NCBI GenBank assembly: GCA_029582165.1
Contig: CM055868.1
Coordinates: forward strand, 7,267,501 to 7,331,500
Origin: Portulaca oleracea
Lineage: Eukaryota; Streptophyta; Magnoliopsida; Caryophyllales; Portulacaceae
DNA: 64,000 bases
Direction of reading: 5' to 3'
Shown: positions 1-10,594 of the stretch, piece by piece
Numbering within the stretch: position 1 is the stretch's first letter
Layout: each line of letters opens with the position of its first letter
Made by a program: the position numbers and the translations under genes
The notes under the pieces: model-generated
The model's database searches: none
Told to the model about the DNA's origin: nothing
What the model saw: only the letters and a program-made list of their open reading frames with translations

Positions 1-19
1 TGTTTTGAGACGAAGGTAG
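1..19. repeat. Right end of a Stowaway-type MITE, cut by the window edge
   Basis: The terminal motif ACGAAGGTAG followed by TA matches the right end of the complete Stowaway-like element at 7969-8190. Only the end is visible. Confidence 0.35.
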
Positions 20-355
20 TAACTTAATATGCTTAACAATCGCTTGTCGTGCCGTGATATACCATGCATTGTATTATATATGGTATTCATTATTGAGACA
101 CTCTCCTTGATTATATGATCAAAAGATGTTCATAGCTATTCTTTTGTTACAACTTACAAACAAGCTATCATTACTTAATGTGCAATAAATTAAACTTCTA
201 CACTAGGAAAAATCTTTACTAGAGTTGGAAAACTCTTAATTACTTATCCAATATTGACCCATTAATTAAATGAGTCAACCCAACTAGCACCTTACCTTGC
301 TCTAGTTTTTCTCTATGACAATTTCCCTATATGTACAATTATTGATAGCTAGCAT

Positions 356-357
<2 letters not shown>

Positions 358-411
<54 letters not shown>
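358..411. repeat. (ATT)n microsatellite
   Basis: About 17 uninterrupted TTA/ATT units. The minus-strand reading frame with a poly-Asn run is only a translation of this repeat. Confidence 0.95.
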
Positions 412-413
<2 letters not shown>

Positions 414-527
414 TTTTCTTGAAAAAATAAATGAAAATTCTTACTGTTAATTTGACTAATTAAATATTTGCAATTAAACATATGATCATGCATGAAAACA
501 AAAAGCCAAAGAAATATTGCATGAGTT

Positions 528-550
528 CACACACACACACACACACACAT

Positions 551-586
<36 letters not shown>
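528..586. repeat. (CA)n/(TA)n compound microsatellite
   Basis: A CA run of about 11 units is followed by a TA run of about 16 units. It directly abuts the left end of the MITE at 588. Confidence 0.95.
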
Positions 587-587
<1 letters not shown>

Positions 588-588
<1 letters not shown>

Positions 589-863
589 GCTCCGTACTTT
601 TATATGGTACGATGTGGTGTGGTAATGGTGAGGTGCGATGATATTTGAAAATGTATGGTGAAGTGTGGTGATCTTGTGGTGGGAGTTGTGGTAGGTAGGT
701 AGATAGGTGATGAAAGAATATGTAAAAAGTAGAGGAGAAAAATGAGGAGAAAGAAAAGTAAGAAAATATATTGGTAATGATTGTGGTAAAGTGTGGTAGA
801 ATATTACATAATACAGTGCGGTGTGATACCGTACCAGAACCTACCGCATAAAAGAACATAACC
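588..863. mobile_element. Tourist-like MITE, copy 1 of the GGCC-TTCTTTT family
   Basis: The left end GGCTCCGTACTTTTATATGG pairs with the inverted right end CGCATAAAAGAACATAACC. The interior is a biased run of GTGGTG/GGTGTG words. Related copies lie at 4308, 17680, 34166, 34494 and 35426. The flanks are TAA-like on both sides. No coding capacity. Confidence 0.7.
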
Positions 864-1456
864 TAATTAATAATTAGAAGTCTAATTGTTTACTATACTA
901 ATTGCATCCTAGTGTTATGACCAAAAAGAAGAAAAATATTAATTTAATTTGACAGTAAATTTGGAACTCAATCGAAGCTACTAAATGGTGACACATAGAT
1001 GTTTTGATGGTTTTGTTTTAATATAATAATAAATTATAAATTGGTTCTTTCAGTTGCATTAAATCATTTACTATGCATCCCCAAAAAATTACTTACTACG
1101 CGTGAAAAAAAAGAACATTTCCATCACATGAATTACTTCTAAAGATCGAAGTAATGGGAAGGATGTTTTCTTAATACACTCTGTTCAAGAATACAGAAAA
1201 TGACTTTAAGTGATCCAAATTAAATTAAATTAACAAAGAAGAGAGTATTTTATTAATTAGGCATTAACAAACATATTTAAAAATAGTTCCAACTTGACCA
1301 TTTAATGACTTCTACTCTTTAAAAAGTGTCAAGGAAAAGGAGAAAGTAGAAGCAATAAAATAGAATCTTTTTGGTAGACCTTGACTTTATGATGGAAAAC
1401 ATAGAGTTGTATGGTAGAATGCCAAATAATTTATTCACATCTCCATTGCTAAATAC
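864..1456. other. A+T-rich intergenic DNA
   Basis: I see no gene, RNA or bounded repeat here. The short frame starting near 1371 has a coincidental start and runs into the next transposon. Confidence 0.6.
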
Positions 1457-1872
1457 TAACCTGTCAATTCGGTCGGGCGGACGGTTTCGGGTCGATTGTA
1501 TATCGGGTTCGGGTAAATACGGATCGGGTGTATCTCTAAATACTACTTTTTATACAATATACATAATAAAATATGATTATCTTCTAGTAACGATAGATTA
1601 TTGTAACTATTTTAACTTAAATAAGAGAAATAGCAAATAAATAAGTCGCGCTTATAGTTTAATAGTTAAAAATTTCAATGCAAAGTCACAAATTTTAATG
1701 AAGTTCAACTTAAAAAGTTACATTTTCGGGTCAAACGGGCGTGTCGGGTTTGACCCGCTAATTTTCGGGTACGGTGTACTTCGGGTTTAGTTGAAAAAAT
1801 CGTGTTCAAAACCAGAAATTTCGGGCCGGTTCGGGTTGAGTTATCAGGTCGGGTCAGAAATTGTCAGGTCTA
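1457..1872. mobile_element. hAT-type non-autonomous element with CGGGT-rich ends
   Basis: The ends are TAACCTGTCAATT on the left and its imperfect inverse AATTGTCAGGTCTA on the right. The flanks are 8-bp direct repeats with one mismatch, CTAAATAC (1449-1456) and CTAAACAC (1873-1880), as expected for hAT. Subterminal DNA is rich in TCGGGT/CGGGTC words. No transposase frame is present. Confidence 0.75.
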
Positions 1873-1880
1873 CTAAACAC

Positions 1881-2307
1881 TTTGAAAAAAAAATGTTATA
1901 AAGGAAAGCTTTGACAATGGAAACTGATAAAATGAATGGTGCCATCCAGATGTTGTTCCTGCTCACGCTCTTCTTTCTTTCTTGACCCTTCTTAGTACAC
2001 ACTTCAAAAAGTGCATATATACTGCAACCATACAACACCTAAAAGCTAAGGAAGAATCATCCAAGAGTACAAGCATATGATATGAGACGTATACATGTGT
2101 AAGCTAAAATATATAGATTAATCGATCATTGTAAGTTAAAATTTACAGATTTAAGGTGAATCGAAATCGATTGGTTTATATTTTTGGGTGAATTTGAATA
2201 GGCGTTATAAGTTGTTATTGCTTTATGCGTAGATTATTGTTGCTTGTCTTGCTATTTCATTATTATTGGGTTGATGCAATTCATTTTAAAGATTGGAAAT
2301 GATAGGA
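1881..2307. other. A+T-rich intergenic DNA
   Basis: No coding region, RNA gene or bounded repeat recognised. Confidence 0.5.
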
Positions 2308-2668
2308 GTTTTAGGGCAAGATATCTTTTAAGAGTCTTGCTCTATTCTTAAAATCATATTATTATATATTAAATTGTAATAAAATAATATGATTAGATTC
2401 TATAACTATAATATCACATATAAATTGCATAAAATTATACTTTTATTGGTTATTTTTTTATATTTTTAAAAAAAACGCCTTAAATATATATAACGGATGA
2501 GATCAATTCGATTAGGATATTAATTGTACCCATTAGCATAGTCAATACATCCAAACCTTCTTATAATTGAAAATTAATACTTAGTAATAAAAGATTAGTG
2601 CAAAAAACCTACAAAAATATTAATTTAGTGAAGAGTAAGACACTTAAAGAATGTCTTGGAACAAGACA
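2308..2668. mobile_element. MITE of the GAGTCTTG/AAGAC family, copy 1
   Basis: The left end (GAGTTTTAGGGCAAGA, then TTTTAAGAGTCTTG) is inverted at the right end (AAGACACTTAAAGAATGTC, then AACAAGACAC). The whole element is similar by eye to 6477-6833: both share an internal ATTATATATTAA word and an AACGGATGAG/AACGAACGAG word. No coding capacity. Confidence 0.6.
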
Positions 2669-2832
2669 CATATTACCATCCTTTGACAAGACACGTAACA
2701 CCCCCCTTTGAAGAGTTGTGTGTTGTATTTTAGGGGTGAATTGTATATGTGATGGTTTTTTAGATTACTAGCTTGTATCGATGTGATATATATCATGAAA
2801 TTTGCTGAGTTTCTATGTTTGAAGCTTGACAT

Positions 2833-3027
2833 TTTTTTTAATAATTTGCGGCCAAAAGACTTTTTTATTCAAGAGAGGAGCCTTTAGAAAATGACAGACA
2901 ACTTGAAAAGAGAACATCCAACGAAGAGCAAAAAAGAAAAACCTCCACCACACAGACCTGAATCAAGAAGACAAAATAAGGAGAAAAACAACTCTAGACA
3001 CATTAGGGAATAAACACAGAGTTGCTA
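2833..3027 (-). mobile_element. Short non-LTR retroposon (SINE or 5'-truncated LINE end), minus strand
   Basis: A T-run at 2833-2839 is the poly(A) tail of a minus-strand insertion. The segment is bracketed by an exact 11-bp direct repeat, AAGCTTGACAT, at 2822-2832 and 3028-3038. A poly(A) tail plus a TSD of this length is the mark of target-primed reverse transcription. The body is only 195 bp and shows no reading frame. The minus strand ends in TTGGCCGCAAATTATT before the A-run, which resembles LINE 3' ends. LINE tail versus SINE cannot be settled by eye. Confidence 0.7.
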
Positions 3028-3038
3028 AAGCTTGACAT

Positions 3039-3935
3039 AAAACCTATCATTTAAGTTCCAATTATAGTCAAATTGCTGCAAATTTACAACCACAATAATT
3101 TTTAGTGTGGGTACGATTGACATAAAATTTGAAATATTGTTACCAGTTTGTCAAATAATATAACCCAACCACTTTCCACTACCCAATATATATCTCATCT
3201 CTTAAGAGCTAGAATCTTGGTGTTGAAGCAAATTTGTATTGTGTGGGTGAAATGATTGAATATGTGGCGTACCATACACTCATTTGTTACAACAAAGATA
3301 CACCAAGAAAAAGCCACAGCTTATATGATAATGATATGCCTTTACTTGTACAAATCGCATTTGCATGAAAAATTATCACCACTTTCTTAAAAAGGCAGCA
3401 CAGCCAATTAATTTTTTATTTTTTTTTGATGGAGCCAATTAAGTTTTATTATTACTGCAATCCTGTAGAATAAGTTTGGCCCACTTCTTAAAATTAATTT
3501 ATTTAAACATTTGCACACCATACTGGTAATTATTTCTAGAATAAGAATTCATTGAATATATCAAATTTACGAAGTCTAATTAAAAAAAAAGGTCTAAATG
3601 AAGTCTAATTACTACCTACATTTTTATTTATCTGTCGCCTAAGAAATTGTATTAAAAACTTTGACCGTTAATATTTTAATTTGTATAATGATTCATCATA
3701 CAAAATTGATGTCATTAAATTCGTAATGAAAAATAATATTAGAAAAGTATAATATTAAAAAAATTTTATAAAAAATTTATATTAGAAATTGTTGATTAAA
3801 AACTGACACTAAAAATCGTAAATGGAAGATAAAAAAGAACAGAAGGAGTAACATCTTGTAAAATATCTATTGGAACTAGTGTTGTTATAAATAGAAGTGT
3901 TTGATTATAAAGGTGAGACTACCTATATTTGGGGT
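3039..3935. other. A+T-rich intergenic DNA
   Basis: I find no gene or bounded element. The stretch contains scattered A/T homopolymers only. Confidence 0.5.
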
Positions 3936-4258
3936 TGTTTGCATTTTGGACTCCGAAATATAAGGTAATTTATTTTCTGAATTTTGAGTTTTCAACGTTA
4001 ATTTTTTGGACTCTAAAGTTTATGTATTGAATTAAAAAAGACCTTAAAATTTGTGGGCTGGAAAAAAAACTCGTGTCTTGTTCTTTTTTTCCTCCCATGT
4101 TTGAATTTCACTCCCGATTGACGTCAAACTTAAGGACTTAAAACTGATATTGAGGTTATAATATATCTCTCTTATTCATGTCAGAGCTACTCAGACCTTA
4201 AATACTTAAAGGTTTAAATAGCTCTGAAATGAATAAGAGATATGTATTACAGTATCTT
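3936..4258. mobile_element. Partial copy of the 'TTTTGGAC' foldback element
   Basis: The left end (GGGTTGTTTGCATTTTGGAC, then ATAAGGTAATT) and the internal block around GTCAGAGCTACT match the element at 5546-6099. The right terminal repeat is missing, so this copy is truncated. Confidence 0.6.
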
Positions 4259-4307
4259 GTAAATTGATCAGAGTTCATTTCCTAGTTTAACCAACCATAC
4301 AAATTAA

Positions 4308-4574
4308 AGTCTTGTTCTTTTATACGCCTAGCTGGCTGCGGTGCCACAACACACCGCACCTTGCCACAAACCACAACATACTAATCCACCACAATTTACC
4401 ATAACTCACAACAATCAACTTTTTCACACTTACCAACACAATTTACAATTATTAAAAAACAAAATACATCACAACTTACCACAATCCACCACAATTTTTC
4501 CAAATCTATCAAATTCCACCACAGTTCTATCACACCGCACCATAGTGCAGCTAGTCGTATAAAAGATCAGCGCC
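4308..4574. mobile_element. Tourist-like MITE, copy 2 of the GGCC-TTCTTTT family
   Basis: The left terminal repeat (TCTTTTATACGCCTAGCTG) is inverted at the right end (CAGCTAGTCGTATAAAAGA). TAA flanks both ends. The interior is rich in CCACAAC/CACCACA. It lies 260 bp upstream of the NHL start codon, so it may contribute to that gene's 5' regulatory region. Confidence 0.75.
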
Positions 4575-4735
4575 TAAGTGCATATTCAAGAAGGCAAGTA
4601 AACTTTATAAAGTCCATATCATATACTAATCATCCTAGAGCAGGTGATGACAGTCAAAAGTGTCACACAGCAGGCAAAATTATTGTTGCTTTTTGCCTTA
4701 CATATTTACCAACTCATCCTTCATTTTCCTTTATC

Positions 4736-4743
4736 TATTTAAA
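4736..4743 (+). promoter_or_regulatory. Probable TATA box of the NHL gene
   Basis: TATTTAAA lies 91 bp before the ATG at 4834. This spacing would give a pyrimidine-rich leader of about 60 nt (CTTCCTCTTCC-type), typical of plant genes. Confidence 0.5.
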
Positions 4744-4833
4744 CTCCCACACTCAGGCCTTCATCTTTTCCCCATCAATATGCATGCATAACTCTGTCTT
4801 CCTCTTCCCTTTCTTTATCCCTCTTCTTCTTCA

Positions 4834-5472
4834 ATGTCTCAAATCTTTGAAACATCCCCAAAACACTGTGCCAAAAAAGGCTCCAAATTCAGCTTCCTAA
4901 ACAAAAAGCTCTTCAAAATACTCTCCACTCTTACATTCTCCCTTGTTGCCCTAATCCTCCTCCTATGGCTCATCCTCCACCCTTCAAAGCCACAGTTTCT
5001 TCTCCAACAAGTAAACTTCTACCAGCTCAACTTCTCCTCACCCCACAACCTCCTAAACTCCTCGATAGAGATTACTTTGGAAGCAAGAAACCCTAACCAG
5101 AAGGTGGGGATTTACTACGAAGATCTCCGAGCTTATGCCTCATACAAAGGGCAGCAAATAACCCTTGAAACACCCATGCCTCCATTCTACCAAGGGCAGC
5201 AAGAAAACAACCTCGTATCGGCTTCTCTTGGTGGGACCGACCTCCCGGTGGGGCCCTCCCTAGGGTATGAGGTGGGCCGTGATCGAGCGATCGGGAGGAT
5301 GGTGTTGTTCGTCAAGGTTGATGGAAGCGTTCGATGGAAGGTGGCTACATGGGTCTCGGGTCGGTATCGGGTCAGGGTTAACTGTGTGGCTATTCTTTTT
5401 TTAGGACCATTCAATAATCTCAATGGTCCTTTGAATTCTAGGCAAATCACTCAATGTTCTACTTCGATATGA
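4834..5472 (+). CDS. NDR1/HIN1-like (NHL) protein with LEA-2 domain
   Basis: Single exon, 212 residues. NHL proteins are plasma-membrane-anchored proteins related to NDR1 and tobacco HIN1 and are linked to pathogen response, membrane-cell wall contact and callose signalling. The sequence shows a short basic cytosolic N-terminus with a lysine/phenylalanine-rich stretch. One hydrophobic anchor follows at about residues 29-50 (leucine-rich, ending WLILHP). Next comes a LEA-2-type beta domain with the family hallmark ARNPNQKVGIYYEDL (about 83-97), YASYKGQQI, and a late VRVNC segment typical of NHL C-termini. Length fits the family (about 200-260). The start is the first ATG after a pyrimidine-rich leader and a TATA-like site. 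No C-terminal GPI signal is evident. The subfamily resembles Arabidopsis NHL12/NHL2-type proteins; this is recognition, not alignment. Confidence 0.88.
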   Translation: MSQIFETSPKHCAKKGSKFSFLNKKLFKILSTLTFSLVALILLLWLILHPSKPQFLLQQVNFYQLNFSSPHNLLNSSIEITLEARNPNQKVGIYYEDLRAYASYKGQQITLETPMPPFYQGQQENNLVSASLGGTDLPVGPSLGYEVGRDRAIGRMVLFVKVDGSVRWKVATWVSGRYRVRVNCVAILFLGPFNNLNGPLNSRQITQCSTSI

Positions 5473-5480
5473 TCCTCTTG

Positions 5481-5505
5481 CAACAACAACAACAACAACA
5501 ACAAC
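5481..5505. repeat. (CAA)n microsatellite in the NHL 3' region
   Basis: About eight CAA units start 8 bp after the NHL stop codon. The repeat probably lies in the 3' untranslated region. Confidence 0.9.
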
Positions 5506-5545
5506 GAATCCTACTTTAATTTGTGTCCTTAAAAGGATAAAATGT

Positions 5546-6099
5546 AGGGTTTTTTTGTATTTTGGACCCCAAATTATAAGGTAATTAATTTTTTGAACCT
5601 TTAATTTTTATTGTTAATTTTTTGGATCCTAAAATTTATTGGCTGAATAAAAAAGGACTTTAATTAAAGTTTGTGGGCTTGAAAAAAAAGGCCTATGTAC
5701 GTTTTTTTTTCTTCTTATGTTTGAATTTTTCTCCCAACTGGTGTCAAACTTCATGACTAAGGTTAAACCTGATTTTGAAGCTATAATACATCTCTCATAT
5801 TCATGTCAGAGCTACTTAGACGATGGGTACTTAGGGGTTTAAGTAACTCCAATTTGAATAAGGGAAGTGTATTATAACTTCGATATCAGTTTTAACTTTA
5901 GTCCTGAAGTTTGACGCAAATTGGGAGAGAAATTCAAACATCGGAAGAAAAAAAGAACAGGACACGAGCCTTTTTTTCCACCCTCAAACTTTAAGATTTT
6001 TTTTTATTACAAACTTTAGGGTCCAAAAAATTATTGTTGAAAATTAAGGATTCAAAAATTAAATTACCCTATCTTCAGGGTCCAAAATGCAAACAACAC
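5546..6099. mobile_element. Foldback MITE with long terminal inverted repeats
   Basis: The left arm (TTTTTGTATTTTGGACCCC, then AAGGTAATTAATTTTTTGAA) returns inverted at the right end (CAAAAATTAAATTACC, then AGGGTCCAAAATGCAAAC). Both arms continue inward (GTGTCAAACTT against AAGTTTGACGC), so most of the element can fold on itself. A truncated relative lies at 3936-4258 on the other side of the NHL gene. No coding capacity. Confidence 0.8.
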
Positions 6100-6476
6100 A
6101 TAAGATATTACTTCAGCAAACAGCTCATAGATAACTTAAAGTAGTAAGTTAATTAAATTATATACTGAAAACTGGGATATTCAAGCATAGATTACAGATT
6201 CATGCATAGAATCTTTGTTTTTTTCTTTTTTTCAAAAAGAAAATTATTCTGCTTGTGTTTTGACAATGTATTGATGTAATTACCTGGAAGAACAGTAAAA
6301 AAAATGAACAAAAAGGTTTTTCTTTAGAGTAATCTATCTTAGCCGTCTGTTATATATATTTCATGCCTTTTTTTATAATTTGAAAAGTTATACATAATTT
6401 TAAATAATTTATACGTGGAAATATATTTATGGAGTTTAATTATATCATTTTTATAATAGAAATTAGAAAATAATAT
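6100..6476. other. A+T-rich intergenic DNA
   Basis: No gene or bounded repeat recognised. Confidence 0.5.
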
Positions 6477-6833
6477 GAGTCTTGGGTAAGAAACTTTTTA
6501 AGTGTTATTAAAATTATATTATTATATATTAAGTTGAAATAAAACGACATGATTGAATTCTATAAATATAGTATTACATATAAATTGGATAAAGTTATAA
6601 CTTTATCCATTATTTTTTATATTTTCAAAAAACACCTAAAATAAATATAACGAACGAGTTGATTCGATTATGGTATATTTTGTCATTATTAACGCAGCGA
6701 ACACCACCAAAAATTTAATTCTTATAATTGATAATTAGTACTTACTATGTATTAAAAATGTTTGTGTAAAAAATCATTAAAAATACTAATTTAAAGAGGG
6801 TAAGACACTTAAAAAGGGTTTTGGGTAAGACTC
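6477..6833. mobile_element. MITE of the GAGTCTTG/AAGAC family, copy 2
   Basis: The left end GAGTCTTGGGTAAGA and the right end GGGTAAGACTC are inverted copies, extended by TTTTTAAGTGTTA against AAGACACTTAAAAA. Similar overall to 2308-2668. Confidence 0.7.
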
Positions 6834-6856
6834 CTAAGTATATAATTAATGATATA

Positions 6857-7071
6857 CTCCCTTCGTTCCATATCAATTATCTGTTGATATTACTAATTTC
6901 TCAACATATATATTGTTTTAGTATATGAAAATATTATCATTAGATTCATAAAGAAAAATACTATATATATATATCATAGGAATGTAATATTGCAATCTTT
7001 TGATAAAATATACTAGGAGAAATATTTAGTTAAAGAATGACATTTGGACAATTAATATGGACAGAGAATAA
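6857..7071. mobile_element. Degenerate Stowaway-type MITE
   Basis: The left end CTCCCTTCGTTCCATATCAA follows TA. A GACAATTAATATGGAC block near 7037-7052 resembles the inverted end seen in the better-preserved copy at 47528-47785. The right terminus has decayed. Confidence 0.5.
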
Positions 7072-7966
7072 TGTCTATATTAATAGAAAATATTTAATAA
7101 ATGTCTTGTGTCAATATTATTTATACATTTTTGTTTATTTTAAGCCGTTCACTCATGTATTTAAGGGTAAGAAGATATTATTGTCTGTTGCCATTGTTTT
7201 CATAAGCTGAATCATAATTAGGATGAACAAAGGGAAAAGATAAAGATTGAGGGAGAAAGAGATTCCAAAGATTGGAAAAGGGCAAAGGGAAAAGGTCTGA
7301 AAATGGCCATATCTTTGTTACTAAGGAATCTATCTTACAATTTACAAATGAATCCCTGACATTCTGAATCATTTAATTATAGACTCAATCATTTCTCAAC
7401 TTCATGTAGAACAGATAAATTTAACTTGTTCGTCTGCCTCACCGTATATAGTACTCCCTCCATACATTGTTGATTTCTTTAAGGGTGTACGAGTTTGGTT
7501 GCTTGAACATTTTGGGAAAAGGATCAATTTTTTCATGTTGATTTATTTTCTTATATTTGAATGTATGTTAATTTTGGAAAATTTTTACAAGGGTCCACCA
7601 TTTTCTATAGGAAAGGTCCGTGGTAGTCAACCTTTTTTTTTTACTACCATAATTAAATTAAATATTAACCATTGATTGTAAATAGAATAATCTTAATCGT
7701 TGATTTAATATTTATTATTTTATTAATTTTATTAATGTAATCTTTAACAAATAATTTATTTCCGTAAAAATCGTCTACAATCCTCCAAAAGATTGCGGAC
7801 TTTATGTATTTATAAGCCATTATATATTATATATTTATAACCCATTATGTATTTAATTTGACATCAATCAATTACAAACTAGTGCAAGTCCAACGGCTAC
7901 TGTGTAGGTTTGTATATAGATGCCTCAAGATTGTGGGTTTAAGCCCAAATGATATGTTTTCGCTAA
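7072..7966. other. A+T-rich intergenic DNA with an isolated CTCCCTCC end
   Basis: A Stowaway-like left end (TACTCCCTCCATACATTG) lies near 7451 with no visible partner. No gene is supported. Confidence 0.5.
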
Positions 7967-7968
7967 TA

Positions 7969-8190
7969 CTGCCTCCGTCCTAAAATACTTGTGTTTTTAC
8001 CTAATTTTTTTAGTTACTTTTCTACCCCTAATTAATAAATTTATTTTTCACTTTTAACAATTTCAACAACTATTATCTTCAATTAAAGTAGGGATATTTT
8101 TGGTAAATTACAAACTTTTCACCTCAATTTCCAATATACATTGGTCTTCTAAAACTAGGTAAATGGACAAATACAATAGGACGAAGGTAG
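7969..8190. mobile_element. Stowaway-type MITE with TA target duplication
   Basis: CTGCCTCCGTCCTAAAATAC on the left is matched by the inverted right end AATAGGACGAAGGTAG. TA stands on each side (7967-7968, 8191-8192). The 222-bp length and TA duplication fit Tc1/mariner-derived Stowaway elements. Confidence 0.85.
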
Positions 8191-8404
8191 TAATTTACTA
8201 TCATTTCTAATTAATACTAGTATTAACTTTTAAACTCATTTTATCATGTAATATAAATATCTATAGACTCATAACCAATAATATTATCCCAAAATTATGA
8301 TATTGCAATAGTTAATAAAATATTACATAAAAAATTACTCAATCGAAAAGTGACATTAGAGACTATAACAATTAATTAAGTGACAGTTAAATGAAACATA
8401 TTGG

Positions 8405-8488
8405 AGTATTTTTGTGACAAAAAAATAATTGAATATTTGTGGAAAAAACAATCAATATGTCTGCAAGGGAAAAAAACAATCAATAATT
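8405..8488. repeat. Left copy of an approximately 70-bp direct repeat flanking the LINE
   Basis: The block around AAAAATAATTGAATATTTGTG, ending near GCAAGGGA, is repeated with about 75-80 % identity by eye at 15310-15375, just after the LINE tail. It may be an unusually long target duplication or a pre-existing repeat. Confidence 0.55.
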
Positions 8489-8489
8489 A

Positions 8490-9773
8490 ACGAGTTGGGG
8501 TCGGCTAACTAGCATCTGTCAAAGTACAGCGACGGCGGAACATTTTGAGAATATGAAGGTGCAAATCCTTTCAAAGGTGTCTTCGCGGATTGAAGGAGAG
8601 GTCTTATTGGCCTTAGAAGATTGTGCATACAGGCTATATGTTAAAGAATCGCATACTTATGTACATCCCCCGAGAATCAAGGTCACGGGTGTTAGAACAT
8701 CTGCAATGGTGAGTTTTAATTCGACTCACTGCTGACGTGCCATGAAACGAGAACGGAATGAGGTTTGTATAGGACATTTCAGTAGTGAGAATGAGACTCG
8801 TCTCGCGAGAATCTCGTTTTCAATCTCGCGAGACGAGTTTGAAAGCGAGTTTAAAATATTAATATTTTAATCATATTTTTTTCTCTTTCCTCCTTCACCT
8901 CATTTTTTATCAATATAACCAAATTAATTATATTCTTAAGTGGGACTGATTTACTTTTTTTAATTAATATGAGCCAAACTCATTCTCACCATTGGAAAGC
9001 TAGCTAAATAAAATGTTAAATTTTGACTCTTCTACAGATTCCACGTCATACAATTAGTCAAACTCAAACTCACCATTGCGGGTGCTCTTAATGATATAGA
9101 TGGTGAGGATGAGGATGAGGATGATGATGATGTCGATGACGATGAGTGGTATGAGTGTAACTCACCTAAGCAGCATGAGGGCTCAACCTCGAGGGCCCTA
9201 GAAACCCCAGTAAGTGAGCAGGGAGTAGAACATCAAGTAACCAACCATGTGAAACAACATTCTGAACATGGAATTGAACATCCAATGGGTAGAAGTGGAG
9301 GAGACGAGAAGAAGCAAGAAACCGAAGAGGTGTCGAAACGGATTAACGAGGTAACCATCCCGAGGCAGCTGGAGAAGGAAGGACTGATTGAAAGCAGAAT
9401 TAATGCGTGGGAGGAAGCACAACATTTATTAGCCGAAAATAGGGAACAGAGTAAAGAAAGCATTGGAAGCCTAGAAGCCCAACGAACTGAACAATTAAGT
9501 TATGGGGAATTGGGGCTGCATTCAGTCTCAATAGAAGAAAGTGAAAATATGAAAATAGCAACACAAAAATACCAAGAGGTTGAATATTTATCTCCCGTAG
9601 CTACAGAGTCAGCTGAGATTGAGAGGAGAATTGCACATCAGGCACACATTATAGGACCGGATATTGGAGTAAAATCTTTTGAAGAATTGGAGGTCAGCGT
9701 GGAGAAAAGTAGGAGGAGGAAAGGGAAGGACAATAGAAGGAAGAATAGCAAGGGAGGAATGAGAAGGTATTGA
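8490..9773 (+). pseudogene. LINE ORF1 (nucleic-acid-binding gag-like protein), 5'-truncated and split by a MITE
   Basis: The frame is open from about 8490, with an internal ATG at 8553, and runs to the MITE at 8695. It resumes in the same frame at 9091 when the MITE and one TTA copy are ignored, and ends at the TGA of 9771-9773. The first part (about 65 residues) resembles the C-terminal part of plant LINE ORF1 (VQILSKVSSRIEGEV, YVKESHTYVHPP). The part after the MITE is strongly acidic (Glu/Asp run near 9105-9145), then Glu/Lys-rich, ending in a basic KSRRRKGKDNRRK tail. The CCHC knuckle is not visible. The stop is one base before the ORF2 ATG at 9775. ORF1 proteins coat LINE RNA; this copy cannot. 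Confidence 0.65.
8695..9087. mobile_element. Tourist-like MITE inside LINE ORF1, TSD TTA
   Basis: The ends GAACATCTGCAATGGTGAG and (inverted) GAGCACCCGCAATGGTGAG are flanked by TTA at 8692-8694 and 9088-9090. Internal DNA has a palindromic CTCGCGAGA/TCTCGCGAG block near 8800-8850. Removing the element plus one TTA restores the ORF1 frame exactly, which confirms the boundaries. The 3-bp TTA duplication places it with PIF/Harbinger-derived MITEs. Confidence 0.88.
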
Positions 9774-10303
9774 AATGAGGATCGGGGCGTGGAACATCCG
9801 TGGTCTGGGTAACTCGGACAAAAAGAAATATGTGAAGAAACTTGTTGCAAAGGAGAGCCTGAGTCTGGTGGGCTTGGTTGAAACTAAGCTCACTATAAGA
9901 ATGACTTATTTGCACCACAAAATTATTTGTGGCTAAAGTAAAAATTTCCCGTGGCCTGTCGTGGCGAATTGGGCATGGAAATCTTGTGCGTGGCCTGTCG
10001 TGGCGAATGGCCTCGTGGCTAATAAAATGGCCACAGAAATATCCATTGCATGGCGAGCTACCGTTGTACTTGCCACAAAAAATTTAGTGGCTAAGGATTG
10101 TCCAACTTGAGCTATTTATTCTGGTTCGCCACAATATCTTTCGTGGCTAACAAGTATATTAGCCACAAATAACATAGTGGCCACTAAATTATATTAGCCA
10201 CGCCATCATCCGTGGCTAGATTTTATAAAAAATAATTATTTATTAAAAAATATTATTTCTGCTAATAATCGCCTATACATATATGACTATGTGTGTAACC
10301 AAT

Positions 10304-10594
10304 TGTAATACATCGGCCCCTCCGGGCCGTGGACATTACCGATAACTGCTTCAAGGATTGCTAGCTGGTCCCACGAATCACTGCGAGTCTTTCGAGCGTG
10401 CTTTGTCCTCGCTCACATGCTACCTGGGAAAACTTTCCAGGAGATCACCCATCCTGAAACTACTCCCACCCAAGCACGCTTAACTGAGGAGTTCCCAACT
10501 TATGAGCTACCATTGAAGAAGGTGCATCTTGGTGTATAAGTAGTCATTTCAATCCTTTTAAGCCAACACTTAACCATATACCCGGGGTGTTACA
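10304..10594 (-). mobile_element. Cassandra-like solo LTR (TRIM) carrying a 5S rRNA-like segment
   Basis: Read on the minus strand the element starts TGTAACACCCCGGG and ends GATGTATTACA, i.e. TG...CA LTR ends. The flanks are an exact 5-bp duplication, CCAAT (10299-10303 and 10595-10599). The 291-bp length, the ends and the internal 5S rRNA-like block match the known Cassandra family of terminal-repeat retrotransposons in miniature, whose LTRs carry 5S RNA promoter motifs. There is no second LTR or internal region, so this is a solo LTR left by recombination. It landed in the CACTA element, which itself lies in the LINE. Confidence 0.85.
10437..10495 (-). promoter_or_regulatory. 5S rRNA-like Pol III internal promoter block in the Cassandra LTR
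   Basis: On the minus strand the block runs from GGAACTCC through AGTTAAGCGTGCTTGG (box A-like, 10470-10485) to GATGGGTGATCTCCTGG (box C-like, 10437-10453). These are nearly the plant 5S rRNA sequences from memory, in the same order and spacing. It is a 5S-derived part of a transposon, not a 5S gene, because the 5' and 3' stem ends of 5S RNA are missing. Confidence 0.8.

Noticed and set aside
302..493. Minus-strand frame with a run of Asn
   Set aside because: It is only the translation of the ATT microsatellite plus flanks.
527..859. 110-codon minus-strand frame
   Set aside because: It lies across a microsatellite and a MITE; the His/Pro-rich peptide is a by-product of CCACAC repeats.
9609..9918. 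Three overlapping minus-strand frames
   Set aside because: They are antisense shadows of LINE ORF1/ORF2 with no family features.
10437..10495. A 5S rRNA gene
   Set aside because: Only the central promoter part of 5S RNA is present, inside an LTR with TG...CA ends and a CCAAT duplication; it is a Cassandra-type LTR.
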